Positions 1 through 10,616 are shown, counted from the first letter of the stretch. The stretch: DNA of 64,000 bases from Gymnothorax reevesii (GCA_029721435.1 CM056574.1:71777501-71841500), one strand, 5' to 3'. Program-made: numbers and translations. The notes: generated by a model not told the origin, from the letters alone.

Positions 1-150
1 TAACATAACATGAATGGCAAGAACAGGCCTTTCAGCCCAACTAAGCTCGCCAGTTTCTTTATACTATTGTGAATATATCCCTTCAGATACTGAATGACTC
101 AATGGTATCTAGCTTTAAGTCAAGCCTGCTCTTGAAAACCCCCAAGGTCT
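1..150 (+). repeat. Short interspersed repeat fragment at the window edge
   Basis: The stretch contains AACAGGCCTTTCAGCCCAAC followed by AGCTCGCCAG and a later CTAGCTTTAAGTC segment. That order resembles the non-coding tail of a common vertebrate interspersed repeat. It stops where LINE reverse-transcriptase coding sequence begins. Assignment is by memory of the motif only, so it could equally be part of the adjoining LINE. Confidence 0.3.
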
Positions 151-159
151 CCTATCAAG

Positions 160-1146
160 GTCATGAAGGTAACGAAGTGGGAGCGGTGTTCTTTGACCTA
201 AAAAAGGCCTTTGACACCGTCAACCATGACACACTCTTATACAAACTTTGCACTTTTAATTTTTCGGAGCAAGCAACCGGTTGGTTTGCATCATATCTTG
301 GATATAGAGAACAATGTGCACAATCAATGGAATATACTCAGTCACCCAATAAACCAGAATGGGCATCCCACAAGGCTTGATCTTGGGGCCTCTGCTTTTC
401 AGTTTATACATAAATGATATGCCAACTTGCTGAAAAACAGCTGACTGCCAAATGTATGCTGATGATAAAATAATTTTGCGTCGGCTAAAATCCCTTATGC
501 AGCAGCAGAGACATTAACAGATGAAATACAGAAGGTATTTATAGTTAAAGTAGAACAAGATAAAATAAAGGAAGTCAGTGATTTTAAATTCTTAGGTGTC
601 ATACTGGACGTACAACTCAAATTTGGTAAACATGTTAAAAAGCTATGCAAGACAGTAAATACAAATATAAACTGTTTCAGAATGATAAGACAACACATAC
701 CTTTAAAGGTAGCTAAACTGTCCTTGAATGCCATGATATTGCCGCATTTATCTTATTGTGTGAGTGTGGAGCCTGGCTTCAGAATCTACTGTCAAACCCC
801 TTACATTATTATATAAGCAAGCGTTTAAAATTATGGATCAAAAACAAATGAAACGGCACCACTGCTTACTTCTGAAAGAGCACTACTTGCTCAGTTTTGA
901 CGGGTTTATCAAGTTTTCTTTTATCAAACTGATTTTTAAATGAGCGAACAATCTTGCTCTAGCTGTACTTCGTCCGTATGTCACAAAAAAAACACCAGTG
1001 TAATCACTACAAGGGGATCAGAAAATAGCAACTTTAGAGTGGCACAATGCAAAACTACCTTTGGTCAGTCTTCATTCTCAGTAAAGGCGATCCATCTCTG
1101 GAATGCTTTACCAACAGAAATAAAAAAACTAACTGATCTGAATATA
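160..1146 (+). pseudogene. LINE A reverse transcriptase C-terminal half, degenerate
   Basis: Translation shows the palm motif GAVFFDLKKAFDTVNH near 181-228. An MYADD catalytic motif follows near 453-466, in a shifted frame. After it comes a thumb/connection region with LGVILDVQLKFGKHVKKLC (about 592-650). The C-terminal signature SVKAIHLWNALPTEIKK lies near 1081-1130 and is typical of CR1/L2-like LINE proteins. At least three frameshifts or stops break it, so no functional enzyme can be made. The second catalytic Asp is retained in the YADD box. The last codons lie beyond the Tc1 insertion. Confidence 0.75.
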
Positions 1147-2690
1147 CACTCCTGAACAAAATCTTAAGACCGGGGAAAAAATTACAAGAATTCATATTTT
1201 GCACTGGTGAATCATAACCAGGTTGTAAGTTGTGCTTCAAAGTGCAAAAAGAAGAAAGTGGAGCAAGAGACAAAGAATAGAAAGTAGGCAATTTATTGAA
1301 AACAGTATTTAAACTGAAACAGCCTGTTCATCAGCTGATCAAAAGTTTAAGACCATAGCCTTAAAAAGTCAAAATCTGTGCAAAAATCTGGCCTCCATGT
1401 CATTTTCTTTCATGCATTTGCACTGTCATGACCTCCTGATGGCAAAGGCAAAAAAGCTTTCTGATTTTGAACGTGGCAGGATTGTTGAGCTGCACAAGCA
1501 AGGCCTCTTGCAACGTGCCATCGCTGCCAAGGTTGGACGCAGTAAAACAGTGATTTTAAATTTCCTAAAAGATCCTGAGGTTTATGGGACAAAAAAGACA
1601 AGCGGTAGACCCAAAAAAATTTCACCCGCACTGAGCCGGAGGATCCTACGGGCTGTTCGTGAAGACCCAGGCCAATCTTCAACCCAGATTAAGGCCCTTA
1701 CTGAGGCTGACTGCAGCCCAATAACCATAAGACGGCATCTGCGAGAGAAGGGCTTTAAGAACAAAAAACGGCTCTACAGGCCACACCTCCTCCCACGCCA
1801 CAAACTTGCGCGTTTGGACTTTGCAAGGGAGCACCAAACATGGGACATTGAGAGGTGGAAGAAGATTTTATTCTCTGATGAGAAAAAATTTAACCTGGAT
1901 GGTCCTGATGGATTACAACGTTACTGGCATGACAAGGAGATCCCACCGGAGATGTTCTCTACACGGTACAGTGGAGGAGGTTCCATCATGATCTGGAGTG
2001 CTTTTTCCTTCAGTGGAACAATGGAGCTTCAGGTTGTGCAGGGGCGTCAAACAGCGGCTGGCTATGTGGAAATGTTGCAGCGGGCATCCCTCTTGACTGA
2101 GGGCCCACGTCTGTGTGGTAATGATTGGGCCTTTCAACAGGACAACGCTACAGTTCACAACGCCCGCCTGACAAAGAACTTCCTCCAGGAGAATAACATC
2201 TCTCTTTTGGACCATCCTGCTTGTTCCCCTGATCTAAATTCCATTGAGAATGTTTGGGGATGGATGGCAAGGGAAGTTTACAAAAATGGGCGTCAGTTCC
2301 AGACCATGGATGCACTTCGTGAAGCCATCTTCACCACATGGAGCAATGTTCCCACCAGCCTCCAGGAAACACTTGCATCAAGCATGCCCAAACGAATTTT
2401 TGAAGTGATCAACAAGAATGGTGGGGCTACTCAGTACTGAATCCTTTTTTTGCTCTTTAGTTCTGTTTTTTTGCTTTTGGGGCCATGGTCTTAAACTTTT
2501 GATCAGCTGATGAACAGGCTGTTTCAGTTTAAAAACAGTTTTCAATAAATTGCCTACTTTCTATTCTTTGTCTCTTGCTCCAGTTTCTTCTTTTTGCACT
2601 TTGAAGCACAGCTTACAACCTGGTTATGATTCACCAGTGCAAAATATGAATTCTTGTAATTTTTTCCCCTTAAGATTTTGTTCAGGAGTG
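1147..2690 (+). mobile_element. Full-length Tc1-like DNA transposon (1544 bp)
   Basis: The element starts CACTCCTGAACAAAATC and ends in its reverse complement. TA dinucleotides flank it at 1145-1146 and 2691-2692, the TA target duplication of the Tc1/mariner superfamily. The terminal inverted repeats are long: 1147-1360 on the left and 2481-2690 on the right. They differ by about five substitutions plus a 4-base ACCG insertion in the left copy. They enclose one uninterrupted transposase gene. Near-identical ends and an open frame suggest recent movement. It lies inside the C-terminal coding region of LINE A. Confidence 0.93.
1439..2440 (+). CDS. Tc1-like transposase, apparently intact
   Basis: This is a DDE transposase for cut-and-paste movement of the surrounding element, expected to act in the nucleus on the terminal repeats. 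The N-terminal half is a bipartite helix-turn-helix ([20 protein letters not shown] onward) joined by a GRPKK linker. The catalytic half holds D147 (in LFSDEKKF), D235 (QQDNATVH) and E270 (NSIENVWG), giving the DD34E spacing diagnostic of Tc1. With the start chosen here the protein is 333 residues, close to the usual 340. An in-frame ATG 42 bases upstream (1397) adds 14 residues that do not resemble the family, so 1439 is preferred. No internal stop or frameshift is seen. Activity cannot be judged from sequence alone. Confidence 0.9.
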   Translation: MAKAKKLSDFERGRIVELHKQGLLQRAIAAKVGRSKTVILNFLKDPEVYGTKKTSGRPKKISPALSRRILRAVREDPGQSSTQIKALTEADCSPITIRRHLREKGFKNKKRLYRPHLLPRHKLARLDFAREHQTWDIERWKKILFSDEKKFNLDGPDGLQRYWHDKEIPPEMFSTRYSGGGSIMIWSAFSFSGTMELQVVQGRQTAAGYVEMLQRASLLTEGPRLCGNDWAFQQDNATVHNARLTKNFLQENNISLLDHPACSPDLNSIENVWGWMAREVYKNGRQFQTMDALREAIFTTWSNVPTSLQETLASSMPKRIFEVINKNGGATQY

Positions 2691-3315
2691 TATTTAATGG
2701 AAAGGTGAAAAACTGGCTGAAACAAAAACAAATTTGCGATCATTGATTATTGATCATGCACTGATGTCTGTATGTAGGCGCTGATGTACTTTTAATGATA
2801 ATATCTAAGTAGAAAAGCCTAATCAGGCACAGGGATTGCAAATTAGCCTTGGCTAGAAATCCCTTATGCAATACATATGTGACATGTTATTTCAACCTGG
2901 TACAATGTTTTTTTTTTTTTTGCATTGTCCCTGACAAATAAACTAATAAATTAAAATTAAAAAGAAAAAGACAATTAAAAACAAAGAAAAGAAACCTCAG
3001 AAATACGAAATAAAAGCGGCCAAAAAAAATTTTCTAGACGATACAGCCCAAGATTGGGTAGAATATTCCAAGAGTGGTCTAATGAGCAAAGTATACAATT
3101 TTCTGTTCGTTTGAATTGAACATGAGTAACCACAAGTTCTTTTAATTAATCCTAGTATACAATTATCTTTACTGACCAGTGCATGTGCATCCCATGATAA
3201 ATTTGATGACACCACAATCCCGAGATCACGCATACAATCAACTTTTTCAATTATGTTACCATTCATTATGTATTGGTGAACAATGGGAGATCATTCCTTG
3301 CAACACTGGTTTATA

Positions 3316-3797
3316 CACTGCCTGGCCAAAAAAAAAAGTCGCACACTCAAATATTTAGTTGGAACCCCTGTAGCTTTGATTACGATGCATATTCGTCTTG
3401 TCATTGTTTTGACAACTATATGCAATGCCAGAACATTTCTTTTCGATCAGAAATGCCACGATTTTTGTCCAAGATCTTGTTTTCTCGGCATAATGGTTGA
3501 ACCACTCGGTGGTCTTGAGTACATCCCAATAACTTATTATGTTCAAGGTCAGGACTTTGTGGTGGAAAATTTGTTACTGAAAATGATTCCTCCTGCTTGG
3601 TTTTGTCATTCATGGTTTTCTTTGCTAAATACAGGCCAATAACTTGCCCGTTCTGAAATACCGTAACATCGTTTCCACCATCAGGGAATGTGTTTCCCGA
3701 CATGATTTTGTAACAAATGAATAGCGACGCACTGATCCAATTTTAGAATTTGTTCATTAACTTCCAAACGGTGACTTTTTTTTTGGCCGGGCTGTTG
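3316..3797. mobile_element. Short Tc1/mariner-type non-autonomous element (482 bp)
   Basis: The left end CACTGCCTGGCCAAAAAAA mirrors the right end TTTTTTTGGCCGGGCTGTTG. TA flanks it at 3314-3315 and 3798-3799. The interior lacks a recognisable transposase. Excising it rejoins LINE B coding sequence on the minus strand (FNTAKY continuing past the site), which confirms both boundaries. Confidence 0.8.
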
Positions 3798-4037
3798 TAT
3801 TTGGCTGTGTTAAAACTCATATCCCATTTGCGACTCCAATCCAAGATGTTTTCAAGGTCGTACTGCAATTGTGAATAGTCTTGCCTGTTTTTGATTTCTC
3901 TTATGCATTTTTAATCGTCCACGAACAAAGGAACCTGTGACTCAGGACTTACGCAGTCTGGCATGTCATTGATGTACAAAAACATTAAAGGACTTAATAT
4001 TGATCCTTGTGGAACTTCTGATGTAATAGGAGACCAG

Positions 4038-5631
4038 GGGCTGTATTACAGAATCCTCCTATCTTAAGTCCTAACTTAAGAAAGGAAGAGTTTCAGATAT
4101 AATTTTTCCTAGTTTGGTATTACGGAAACAAATCCTAACTAGCTTTAGGAATCATATCTTATCTTACTTCATCCCATCTTATCTGAAGTTACGAAATCCT
4201 AAATACTCAATCCAGCATTGGTAATCAACTTTTATGTCCGTTACCTAGCAACCAAGGCTTCTTTTCTCACCGAGCCGAGCTTAACATTGTATTGGAACTT
4301 TTCAATTCAAGGAAGACAAAAATACTCACATTTCACCTATTTATTTATGTGAGTATTTAACTGTGAGTATTTTTGTCCTCCTTGAATTGAAGAATTGAGA
4401 TTCCTTTTTTTGATTTTTTGGAAAATGCTCACTGGATTTTGGGTGTAGCACTCCACTGAGAATCCAACTGTTGAAGCAAAACCTCCCTTACAAATTTATT
4501 GGAACTGTTACCAGTTAAATGTGTTTTTTTGAATTATTTAAAACATAACGGAAACAAATAGAGCAAAAATGACTGGCACTAAACTTTAGGACAGATGAGT
4601 TAGAGGTGTTGGTATCATCTGTCGAAAAATCCAAATATGTGCTTTTTGGGAAGTTTTCCAACAAACTGACAAAGGAAATAAGAGAGAGAGAGAGAGTGGG
4701 AAAAAACAGCCGAGACCGTCTCCACCACATCCAGCTTCCAGTGGAGTGTTGACGAATTTTAAAAAAGTTACAACCCTTACAAGCGATATAAAAAAGAAGG
4801 CAGCTCTTATTTCCAAAGAACAGTAAAAACTCCTCCTGTGCCCCCTCACTTACCCCCGCGAAAGCCCATATTGTAGGTCTCCTCGGGAAAGTAAATAATG
4901 AAGTCACGTTAATAACGAACTCCAGCTTTGTAATATTATAATTTTGCAATGTTACGTAGTTTTACGTAGCTAGTTTTCTTGTCTTTACCAATCTCCTATA
5001 TTACATTTGTATTCAGATAGCTTTACATATGGGCTTTGCATTCTAAGCTAAATTACATATTAAGTTGTGTCACATTGCTAGCTTAGATTTTGGCCAGATC
5101 AGCGACTTCACTCTGAAAATCTCCCATTGCAAAAAAAACAAACAAACAAAAAAAAAGGCAGCGCATTCCTAAATTACAATACAACTGGCAGTGTCACCTG
5201 GTCGCTCTCCAACACTGGCCACAGTTGCTGGGCTAAATGCAAAATCATAGCCGGTACCGACTAATTAGTATCTTGTCATGAAAGCTATGCAAATCATTAG
5301 GATCTGTCATTAGCCTCTTTGTGAATAAGTTTCATCTGTTGATATTTTGTGGGTTTTGGAAAATCAAGAAAAGACCGCAGCCATAGCCAGTACTGAAACT
5401 TAGGATGGCTTATTGGTCATTTCACAGTTAGGAGAGTTCACTTACGATTTTTGGCAGTTAGGATGCTTCAGTAATACACTTTTCCTATCGTAAGTTAGGA
5501 TGGGAAATTTGACTAAAGAACTGTATATCTGTAATGAATTTTCTCCTGAATCAGATCCTAACCCTAATAACCATGGTTACCAATCAGTTAAGATAGGATC
5601 CTCAAGTTAGGTAGCTTCTGTAATACAGCCC
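4038..5631 (+). mobile_element. PIF/Harbinger-type element (1594 bp) nested in LINE B
   Basis: The ends are inverted repeats GGGCTGTATTACAGAA and TTCTGTAATACAGCCC, flanked by CAG on both sides (4035-4037 and 5632-5634). A 3-bp CWG duplication fits PIF/Harbinger; because the ends are palindromic, a 5-bp CCAGG reading is also possible. Subterminal regions are dense in repeated CCTAACTTAAG-like and TAGGAT-like motifs. The interior holds a decayed Myb/SANT gene, the accessory gene of this superfamily, and no transposase that I can recognise. It is therefore a non-autonomous deletion derivative. Removing it restores the LINE B reading frame across the junction. Confidence 0.85.
4569..4830 (+). pseudogene. 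Myb/SANT-like DNA-binding protein remnant of the Harbinger element
   Basis: The plus-strand frame reads TDELEVLVSSVEKSKYVLFG then KFSNKLTKEIRE. After a frameshift in an AG-dinucleotide run it reads EWEKTAETVS..QWSVDE. After a second shift it reads SDIKKKAALISKEQ and a stop. This matches the layout of the Myb/SANT-like domain that Harbinger elements encode beside their transposase and that imports or guides the transposase. Two frameshifts and a stop before the C terminus make it non-functional. The ATG at 4569 opens the frame (MTGTK). The opposite strand is open over the same span, but that is a shadow. Confidence 0.7.
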
Positions 5632-5771
5632 CAGGAGGATAGAGCACCATCAACAGCAACTCTTTGTTTGCGATTAGATAAATGAGACGTATAAAACCGT
5701 GTTTTAAATGATACAAAACAGACACATAATAAGGATAAACAAGCTAGAATGGTTTTTACACGTAAAAACAG

Positions 5772-6071
5772 ATGTCTCCCCCTTCCCCCATTTCACATTT
5801 TAGAGTTATGGTCCGGAAACGAGTCCCACCATTCAATATGCCTAAGTCCAAATTGTTGCTATGGAAACAGAAAAAATAAAATTCAAAAGCAGTTCAAACC
5901 TTGAATAGGCAGATCTACATGTTATGGAGAGACACTATATCAAATTTGGTGGGAATCAGTCAAACAGTTTCAGAGTTATGCTTCGGAAACAAATGGGAAT
6001 GCCGACGCCGACAGGAATTCAGGCAAAAACAATATGTCCCCCCCCCCCCCCCCCCAGGAAGGGGGAGACAT
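5772..6071. mobile_element. 300-bp MITE with perfect 15-bp inverted ends
   Basis: The two ends ATGTCTCCCCCTTCC and GGAAGGGGGAGACAT are exact reverse complements. A run of about 18 C lies just inside the right end. No coding capacity was found. It interrupts LINE B between its RT finger and palm segments. No clear target duplication is visible, so the superfamily is unassigned. Confidence 0.6.
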
Positions 6072-6533
6072 AATTTAGAATACCCCTTTCCAGCACCTTG
6101 CACCTATACACAATAACTGGTTGATAATTTCTCACATTTCCTTTATCGTATATTTTATGCACAGGAATAACATTTGCCCTTACCCATGCAACTGGCAAAG
6201 CTCCAGTTTAAAGAGACTTGTGAAACAGGCTACAAAGTGATGGCACCAATTCAAGAGCATATTCTTCGAAAATCCGAACCGGTAACTGGTCTGGACCGCA
6301 TGCTTTGTTCGTGTCAAGATCAGTCAGAACAGATTTGATATCCTGGACAGTAATCATTACATTACCCATGTAAGCATGTTTAAAAACTTTTATGTCTGGA
6401 TATGAACGTAGTGAAGGCTGGGGGGTGAAAAGAGATTCAAAATACTCCTTAAACGGGCTAGCCTTTGCGTAAGGATCAGTGGCAGTTTTCTCATTGTAAG
6501 TAACGAGGCTAACAAGTCGACACGGTCTACAAC

Positions 6534-6733
6534 ATCCCCCACCAATCGTGCGCTTCTTATTTTCACTCCATCAAGGCCTTTATGGTCTGAAGCTACACAC
6601 CAAATTTGGTTACTGTATCTGCAGTAGTTTCTGAGTAAAGCTGTCCCCTTTATCTCGGACGCATGGACGGACGCACGGAAGGACTAACGGACGTCAAAAC
6701 TATATCCCCCTCCCACTTCGTGTTGGCGGGGGA
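6534..6733. mobile_element. 200-bp short inverted-repeat element
   Basis: ATCCCCCACC at the left pairs with GGCGGGGGAT at the right (9 of 10). A GGACGGACGCACGG-rich stretch precedes the right end. The same end, ATCCCCCGCCAACACGAAGTGG, recurs in the opposite orientation near 15761, which supports a dispersed family. It splits LINE B between the endonuclease and the RT finger. Confidence 0.5.
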
Positions 6734-7189
6734 TAATAATGCACACTTTCATTGATTTATAAGCGCAAGTTCGCAAATGATAACTCACAATTACTGGGTT
6801 CTAATTCCAGCTGTCGGCGGGAGAGCATAATTTTATTAATCCCAATAAAAACTTGGCGCCCTTGTTTGCCACGTCTTTCTCTGTGATACGGGATATAACC
6901 TTCAGGAAGAATTTCGTTTGACTCAACAGTGTCATCCAGCCATGTTTCTGTAAGGGCATTTTATTTACGGATTTCATACTTCTTGCGTTCAAGAGGAAAA
7001 AATTAACACCCTTGAATAAATTACCTTGTGATTCTACTCCAACATGAGAGATGTGACTCAAAAAACTTCAGTTCAAGGAAGTTGCTACGTCAAGGTTGCC
7101 GGGGACCGAAAGTGGTTAGCCTCAGGTGTTTTGGCTATGCTGCTTGGCATAGTCATTTGCGTGACAGGTCTATCGTGAATAGAATGTTA

Positions 7190-7680
7190 TCAACAAGCTT
7201 TCATGTAATGTAGAGTGGGATGAATTCCGTCTCTTTTATAGAAAGCTGCTCGCTCCCAAAACAGATTAAAATTGTCGATAAAGAACATGTTGTGTGAACA
7301 GCAAACAGCCTGCAGCCATTTGTGGAGACTAAGGATTCTGCTATAACGCCCTATCCCTCGACCCAGAGTTGGGATAGGACCAGAGATAAAAACACGTTTC
7401 CTACTCAACTTAAGTGCATAAAACAAAGGAATAAAATTACGTTTCAGAGGTTCAGACTGCTGGTAAGAAGTGTCATTAGTACTGAAATGGACGAAAACAT
7501 CGCTTACATGCGAATATTTGACCACCAGGCTGGGAATCAGGTTTAAAATGTCCAAAACTCTGGCCCCCGGGAGGCAGTGTGTAATGACTGACCTCGCCCC
7601 ATGTTCCTCACGGTGGAGTCCCCGATTATTAAAGTTGCAGGAGGTCTCAAAGTATTGTCCGAAGACCTAGTTCACACCAG
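7190..7680 (-). pseudogene. LINE B ORF1 remnant with SGNH/GDSL esterase domain
   Basis: The minus-strand translation contains the nucleophile block LIIGDSTVRNM (about 7625-7595). After a frameshift comes a block III-like VHFSTND (about 7495, Gly replaced by Ser). Near the C terminus the catalytic DGIHP block appears (about 7225). This S...N...D-x-x-H arrangement is the SGNH hydrolase signature. In CR1-like LINEs such a domain is encoded by ORF1, ahead of the endonuclease-RT ORF2, and that is the order seen here. The frameshift between block I and block III makes it a pseudogene. The substrate of these esterases is not known from sequence. Confidence 0.7.
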
Positions 7681-7686
7681 AGGAAT

Positions 7687-9012
7687 AAGCACGGTGCTGT
7701 GAATTACAATACAGCCGCCGTTAAAACCAAAGAGACAGCGTTAGTTCACGCTCCGTTATCTCGAACATTTCGCCCTTCTTACTCATTTCTAACCACGATC
7801 TAACCAATGAGCCGTATCACAGGACAATTTACCGCCAGGAATAACCACATGTGGCTCCGCGGAACTGAATGTAGTACTGCGTGTAAGTTATAGAGTAGAG
7901 GGCATTTTGACTGTTAGACTTACGTGTGTTTGCCGTTATGTATTTGTGTTTGCCGTTATGTATTTTAACATCTTTTTATTTTCTCTTGCAGCGAAAGTGC
8001 AAGTGAGAGCTTATGGGAGCTCTGGAAAACGCGTGGCTGATCCTCTGTTTAAAAAGCCTAGCATGAAAAAGAAAAAAAAAATAGCCTATTATGATAAATT
8101 CGACAGCGAAATATAAGAAATTGTGTTCTTGAAGGAAATTTTTTTTGGTATTTTAAATATGTCTTTTTTATTGCAGAAACTGTGATTCTTGTTTGTTTGC
8201 TGCAATTGATTTATTGGTTTTGAAAAGCCAGCCGCAATATAAATAAACAAATTGGCAATATACAACTTAATAGCCTGTGAGCTTATGCTCAGGTTATTCT
8301 CCGAAATTATGCATTTTCGGACCTGCAGAGGTGTAAGGTTGTCTCTCGCCAAGGAGTCAATTTTCGTCCTAAACTCCGGGGAAATGCATCGTATCGTGAC
8401 AGGTTCCAAATTTTATAGAAAATTTCTGCCATGCGCTGACCAGATCATCAATTCTTAAATAGGCTACAATGAGCTTAAAGGGAATATTAGGGTGACAATG
8501 AGTGATAAATAGAGATGACACAAACTCAGCTGTATTGAATCAGTGACAAGTGTATTCGCTTTTAATTCCGTGAATTCAATTTACGAAAGAGCCACTCAGT
8601 TTTAAGTGACATTGTCCTTTAGAGAAAAGATATTGAGCAGATCTTTTTTTTAAATTGCGTTTCCTTATTGATAGATATAGAATAAGCTTACTAAAACATC
8701 CTGTGTAAGGTTCCGCAAATAGTTTATTTTGCTTTTTTTAGTCCATTCAAGAATCGTTATGGTCGAACTAAATTCATATTGTACGTAGTTATTTTCTAGT
8801 TGCAAGCTTTGCAAACATTATGTTTGAACATCTGAATGGTTATCGGTTATGAGAAGTCATTAAAACAAATACAGACGATGCAAAACATTTTGAAAAATTG
8901 GTTAAAAACTGCCTATTAGCATTTTAAAACTAAACAGTATATAAATCGAAAAACATTCAAGTTCTTTCCCTAAATGAATTTTACTGAGACGGGGAATGAG
9001 TAATCTTCGATA
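7687..9012. other. No gene recognised
   Basis: AT-rich DNA. Small open frames at 7907-8116 (plus) and 8089-8409 (minus) have no recognisable motifs. A pyrimidine tract and AG at about 7980-7991, followed by an open stretch, could imitate a splice acceptor. Without a partner exon I do not call one. TAGGCTAC/TAGCCTAC octamers occur here and elsewhere in the window. Confidence 0.4.
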
Positions 9013-9386
9013 TAGCCTACAGTGGGTTGACCGGTTCCGCAATTTGACAGATTCCGCAATTTGCAGAAATCAAACTTTTTTTTTTGCGGGAAAACGACTT
9101 CGCTGTCAGCCTTGAGTTTGACACCGCTAGAACGGTAGATTATTGTGGATTTAACTCTTAACTATCGTTTCGAGACAGTCGGCTTCAAAGAGAAATAAAT
9201 GCCCGATAACTGTTGCTTGCCGTTGCAGCAGTAACGTTATTAGTTACTGATCTAACCATCAATAAAACCTATGCATGATATTTAATAAAGTTTTTCTAAA
9301 TTGGCATATGTCTCTTGAATATTTATTTCTTCAAAAGAAATTAATATATTTAATAGTTTTGAAATGTTGAGAGTTGGAGTATTAGT

Positions 9387-10616
9387 GGGTGCTTTCTTGA
9401 GCAACAACACCCTGTTCAGGTAAAATGAGCCGGTTGTTCAGTTAAAATGGACCAGCTGTCGGTTAAAATGGACTAATGTAAAAATAGAGAACAAGAGTTA
9501 TTTCTGATTACATGTTTTAATCAGGACAAACATTTTGTCAAAAATTTGTACAATATCACACTCACCATATTTCAAATAAAAATTAATTTTGTGAAAAATG
9601 TTTTGTCCTCCTGCCATTTTCTCTCTCCTCTCTCTCCTGGAGCACTGTCTGTAATACATAGGCGAATTAAACAGAAAGATTATCAAAAGTTTACATGGAT
9701 ATAACGGTGGTGCTGAATTAGGCCTACTGAGAAATCAAAATAGCAAATGAGCAACAACACAGTGGGAACACTATTGCTTGCTGGCCAGCATAAAGAGTTT
9801 ATTGGTAGTTTGGTTTGTCAACTGGACAGTTGATATTTGGACAGAAAACAAGCAGAACAGTATCATTCATGGCTAGTTGCTAACCGCTAAGGCTCTCGTT
9901 GCCGTTTTCTCATATAGATCACTTCTCAGATAGAGCAGAATGGTTCTAAATTATGAAGTAAAAAAAATGCCGGTGCAGCACTGATATCCGCTAAATTCTC
10001 ACTTTTATTGAAAAAGGTAGTGACTAACGTTTCGATGTAGACCCTACATCTTCATCAGAGAACGTTCTTTTTTTCTATTGGTTCTAAAATACGCTCAGCG
10101 CTCAAAGTGAGCATTTTCATGGTGAGCACTTAGTTACTTAATGCAGCCAATGTGTGTCCATGCGGTCCATTCTAGCTGAAAAGAGCGGTCCATTTTAGCT
10201 GAGGTGGTTCAGCTAAAATGGACCAGTGATTAAAATGACGCTTTATAAAAATCAAAGGTGCTTTACAATCAAAACTATTTTTTATTAGAAAGAGCCTAGC
10301 AAAACATTGTTCATACACACTTTTCATTGTTGGTCAGGGTACTTATTATTCCTTTATCACCCTTATTAGTAATGAGTGAAATCTGATATGCCACACTCAC
10401 TTACAGCCTAGTTTCTCTGACATCCTGCCTATAATACTGTGTCCCACCCTCATAAGCAACCTCAAGCCAATCTAAACTATTTTTACATGTCAAGTAGAAT
10501 TATAGCAACACTGCAAAGTCAGCTATTTTGATTTGCTGTGAAAATTTAAAGTGCTATGACGCTCTAACCTTATCTGGTCCATTTTACCTGATGGTCCATT
10601 TTAGCTGAACTCACCC
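9387..10616. mobile_element. Unclassified element with AGCTAAAATGGACC repeats (inner of the pair)
   Basis: The left part contains three TTCAGGTAAAATG/CAGTTAAAATGGACC-type motifs between 9415 and 9475. The right part contains inverted copies (GGTCCATTTTAGCTGAAC, GGTCCATTTTACCTGATG) between 10574 and 10612. Both orientations also occur near 10165-10225. The ends GGGTG and CACCC are inverted. The interior lacks coding motifs, and a Penelope-like tail motif lies near 10030. Boundaries are approximate. Confidence 0.45.
10028..10060 (-). other. Hammerhead-like core in a Penelope-type repeat tail
   Basis: On the minus strand, CTGATGA (10058-10052) is followed by one A. Then comes a perfect 7-bp stem GATGTAG/CTACATC with a GGT loop, and directly after it GAAA (10033-10030). 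CUGAUGA, stem II and GAAA form the hammerhead ribozyme core, and Penelope-like retroelements are known to carry such motifs. The following ACGTTAGTCACTACC is typical of a dispersed vertebrate repeat tail. The extra A before stem II and the lack of a clear stem III partner argue against an active ribozyme. Confidence 0.35.

Larger units (their letters stand above)
151..2975 (+). mobile_element. 5'-truncated CR1/L2-like LINE (LINE A), split by a Tc1 element
   Basis: This is a non-LTR retrotransposon fragment holding the second half of the reverse transcriptase, a stop codon and a 3' UTR. Coding similarity runs from about 180 to 1146 and resumes at 2692. Removing the Tc1-like insertion and one TA lets the frame run on to a TGA near 2750. 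The 3' UTR ends around 2940-2975 in an A-rich tail (repeated TAAA and TTAAAA units). LINE A ends inside the oppositely oriented LINE B, so it probably inserted there. It is 5' truncated, as LINEs often are, and several frameshifts show it is dead. The clade (CR1, L2 or Rex1) is uncertain. Confidence 0.75.
2997..7061 (-). pseudogene. LINE B ORF2 (endonuclease-reverse transcriptase), broken
   Basis: Pieces in order on the minus strand are as follows. LLNARS marks the endonuclease start (about 7005), followed by ETWLDDTVES-like sequence (about 6940). The RT finger reads NKACGPDQLPVRIFEEYALE (about 6290-6230). The RT core reads EVPQGSILSPLMFLYINDM (about 4020-3960), then a catalytic box read as FVDD in place of YADD. 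The thumb shows LENILDWSRKWDMSFNTAK (about 3860-3800), and the C-terminal part is MNGNIIEKVDCMRDLGIVVS (3266 downward). Frames change repeatedly and in-frame stops occur, for example just after FVDD. The Harbinger and MITE insertions each interrupt otherwise continuous reading. It is non-functional. Confidence 0.75.
2997..7686 (-). mobile_element. CR1/L2-like LINE (LINE B) with esterase ORF1, heavily invaded
   Basis: Read on the minus strand, the element runs from an SGNH-hydrolase ORF1 remnant (about 7680-7190) through an apurinic-type endonuclease start (about 7020-6800) to reverse transcriptase (about 6530-3030). It has at least four insertions: a Tc1-like MITE (3316-3797), a PIF/Harbinger element (4038-5631), and two short inverted-repeat elements (5772-6071, 6534-6733). 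LINE A has truncated its 3' end. An esterase in ORF1 is a known trait of CR1-like LINEs. It is the oldest layer in this corner of the window. Confidence 0.72.

Noticed and set aside
4515..4949. 144-codon minus-strand open frame in the Harbinger element
   Set aside because: It is the shadow of the plus-strand Myb/SANT-like remnant, which has recognisable motifs.
7907..8116. Possible host exon with an upstream pyrimidine tract and AG
   Set aside because: No partner exon, no family motif and low-complexity Lys-rich content.
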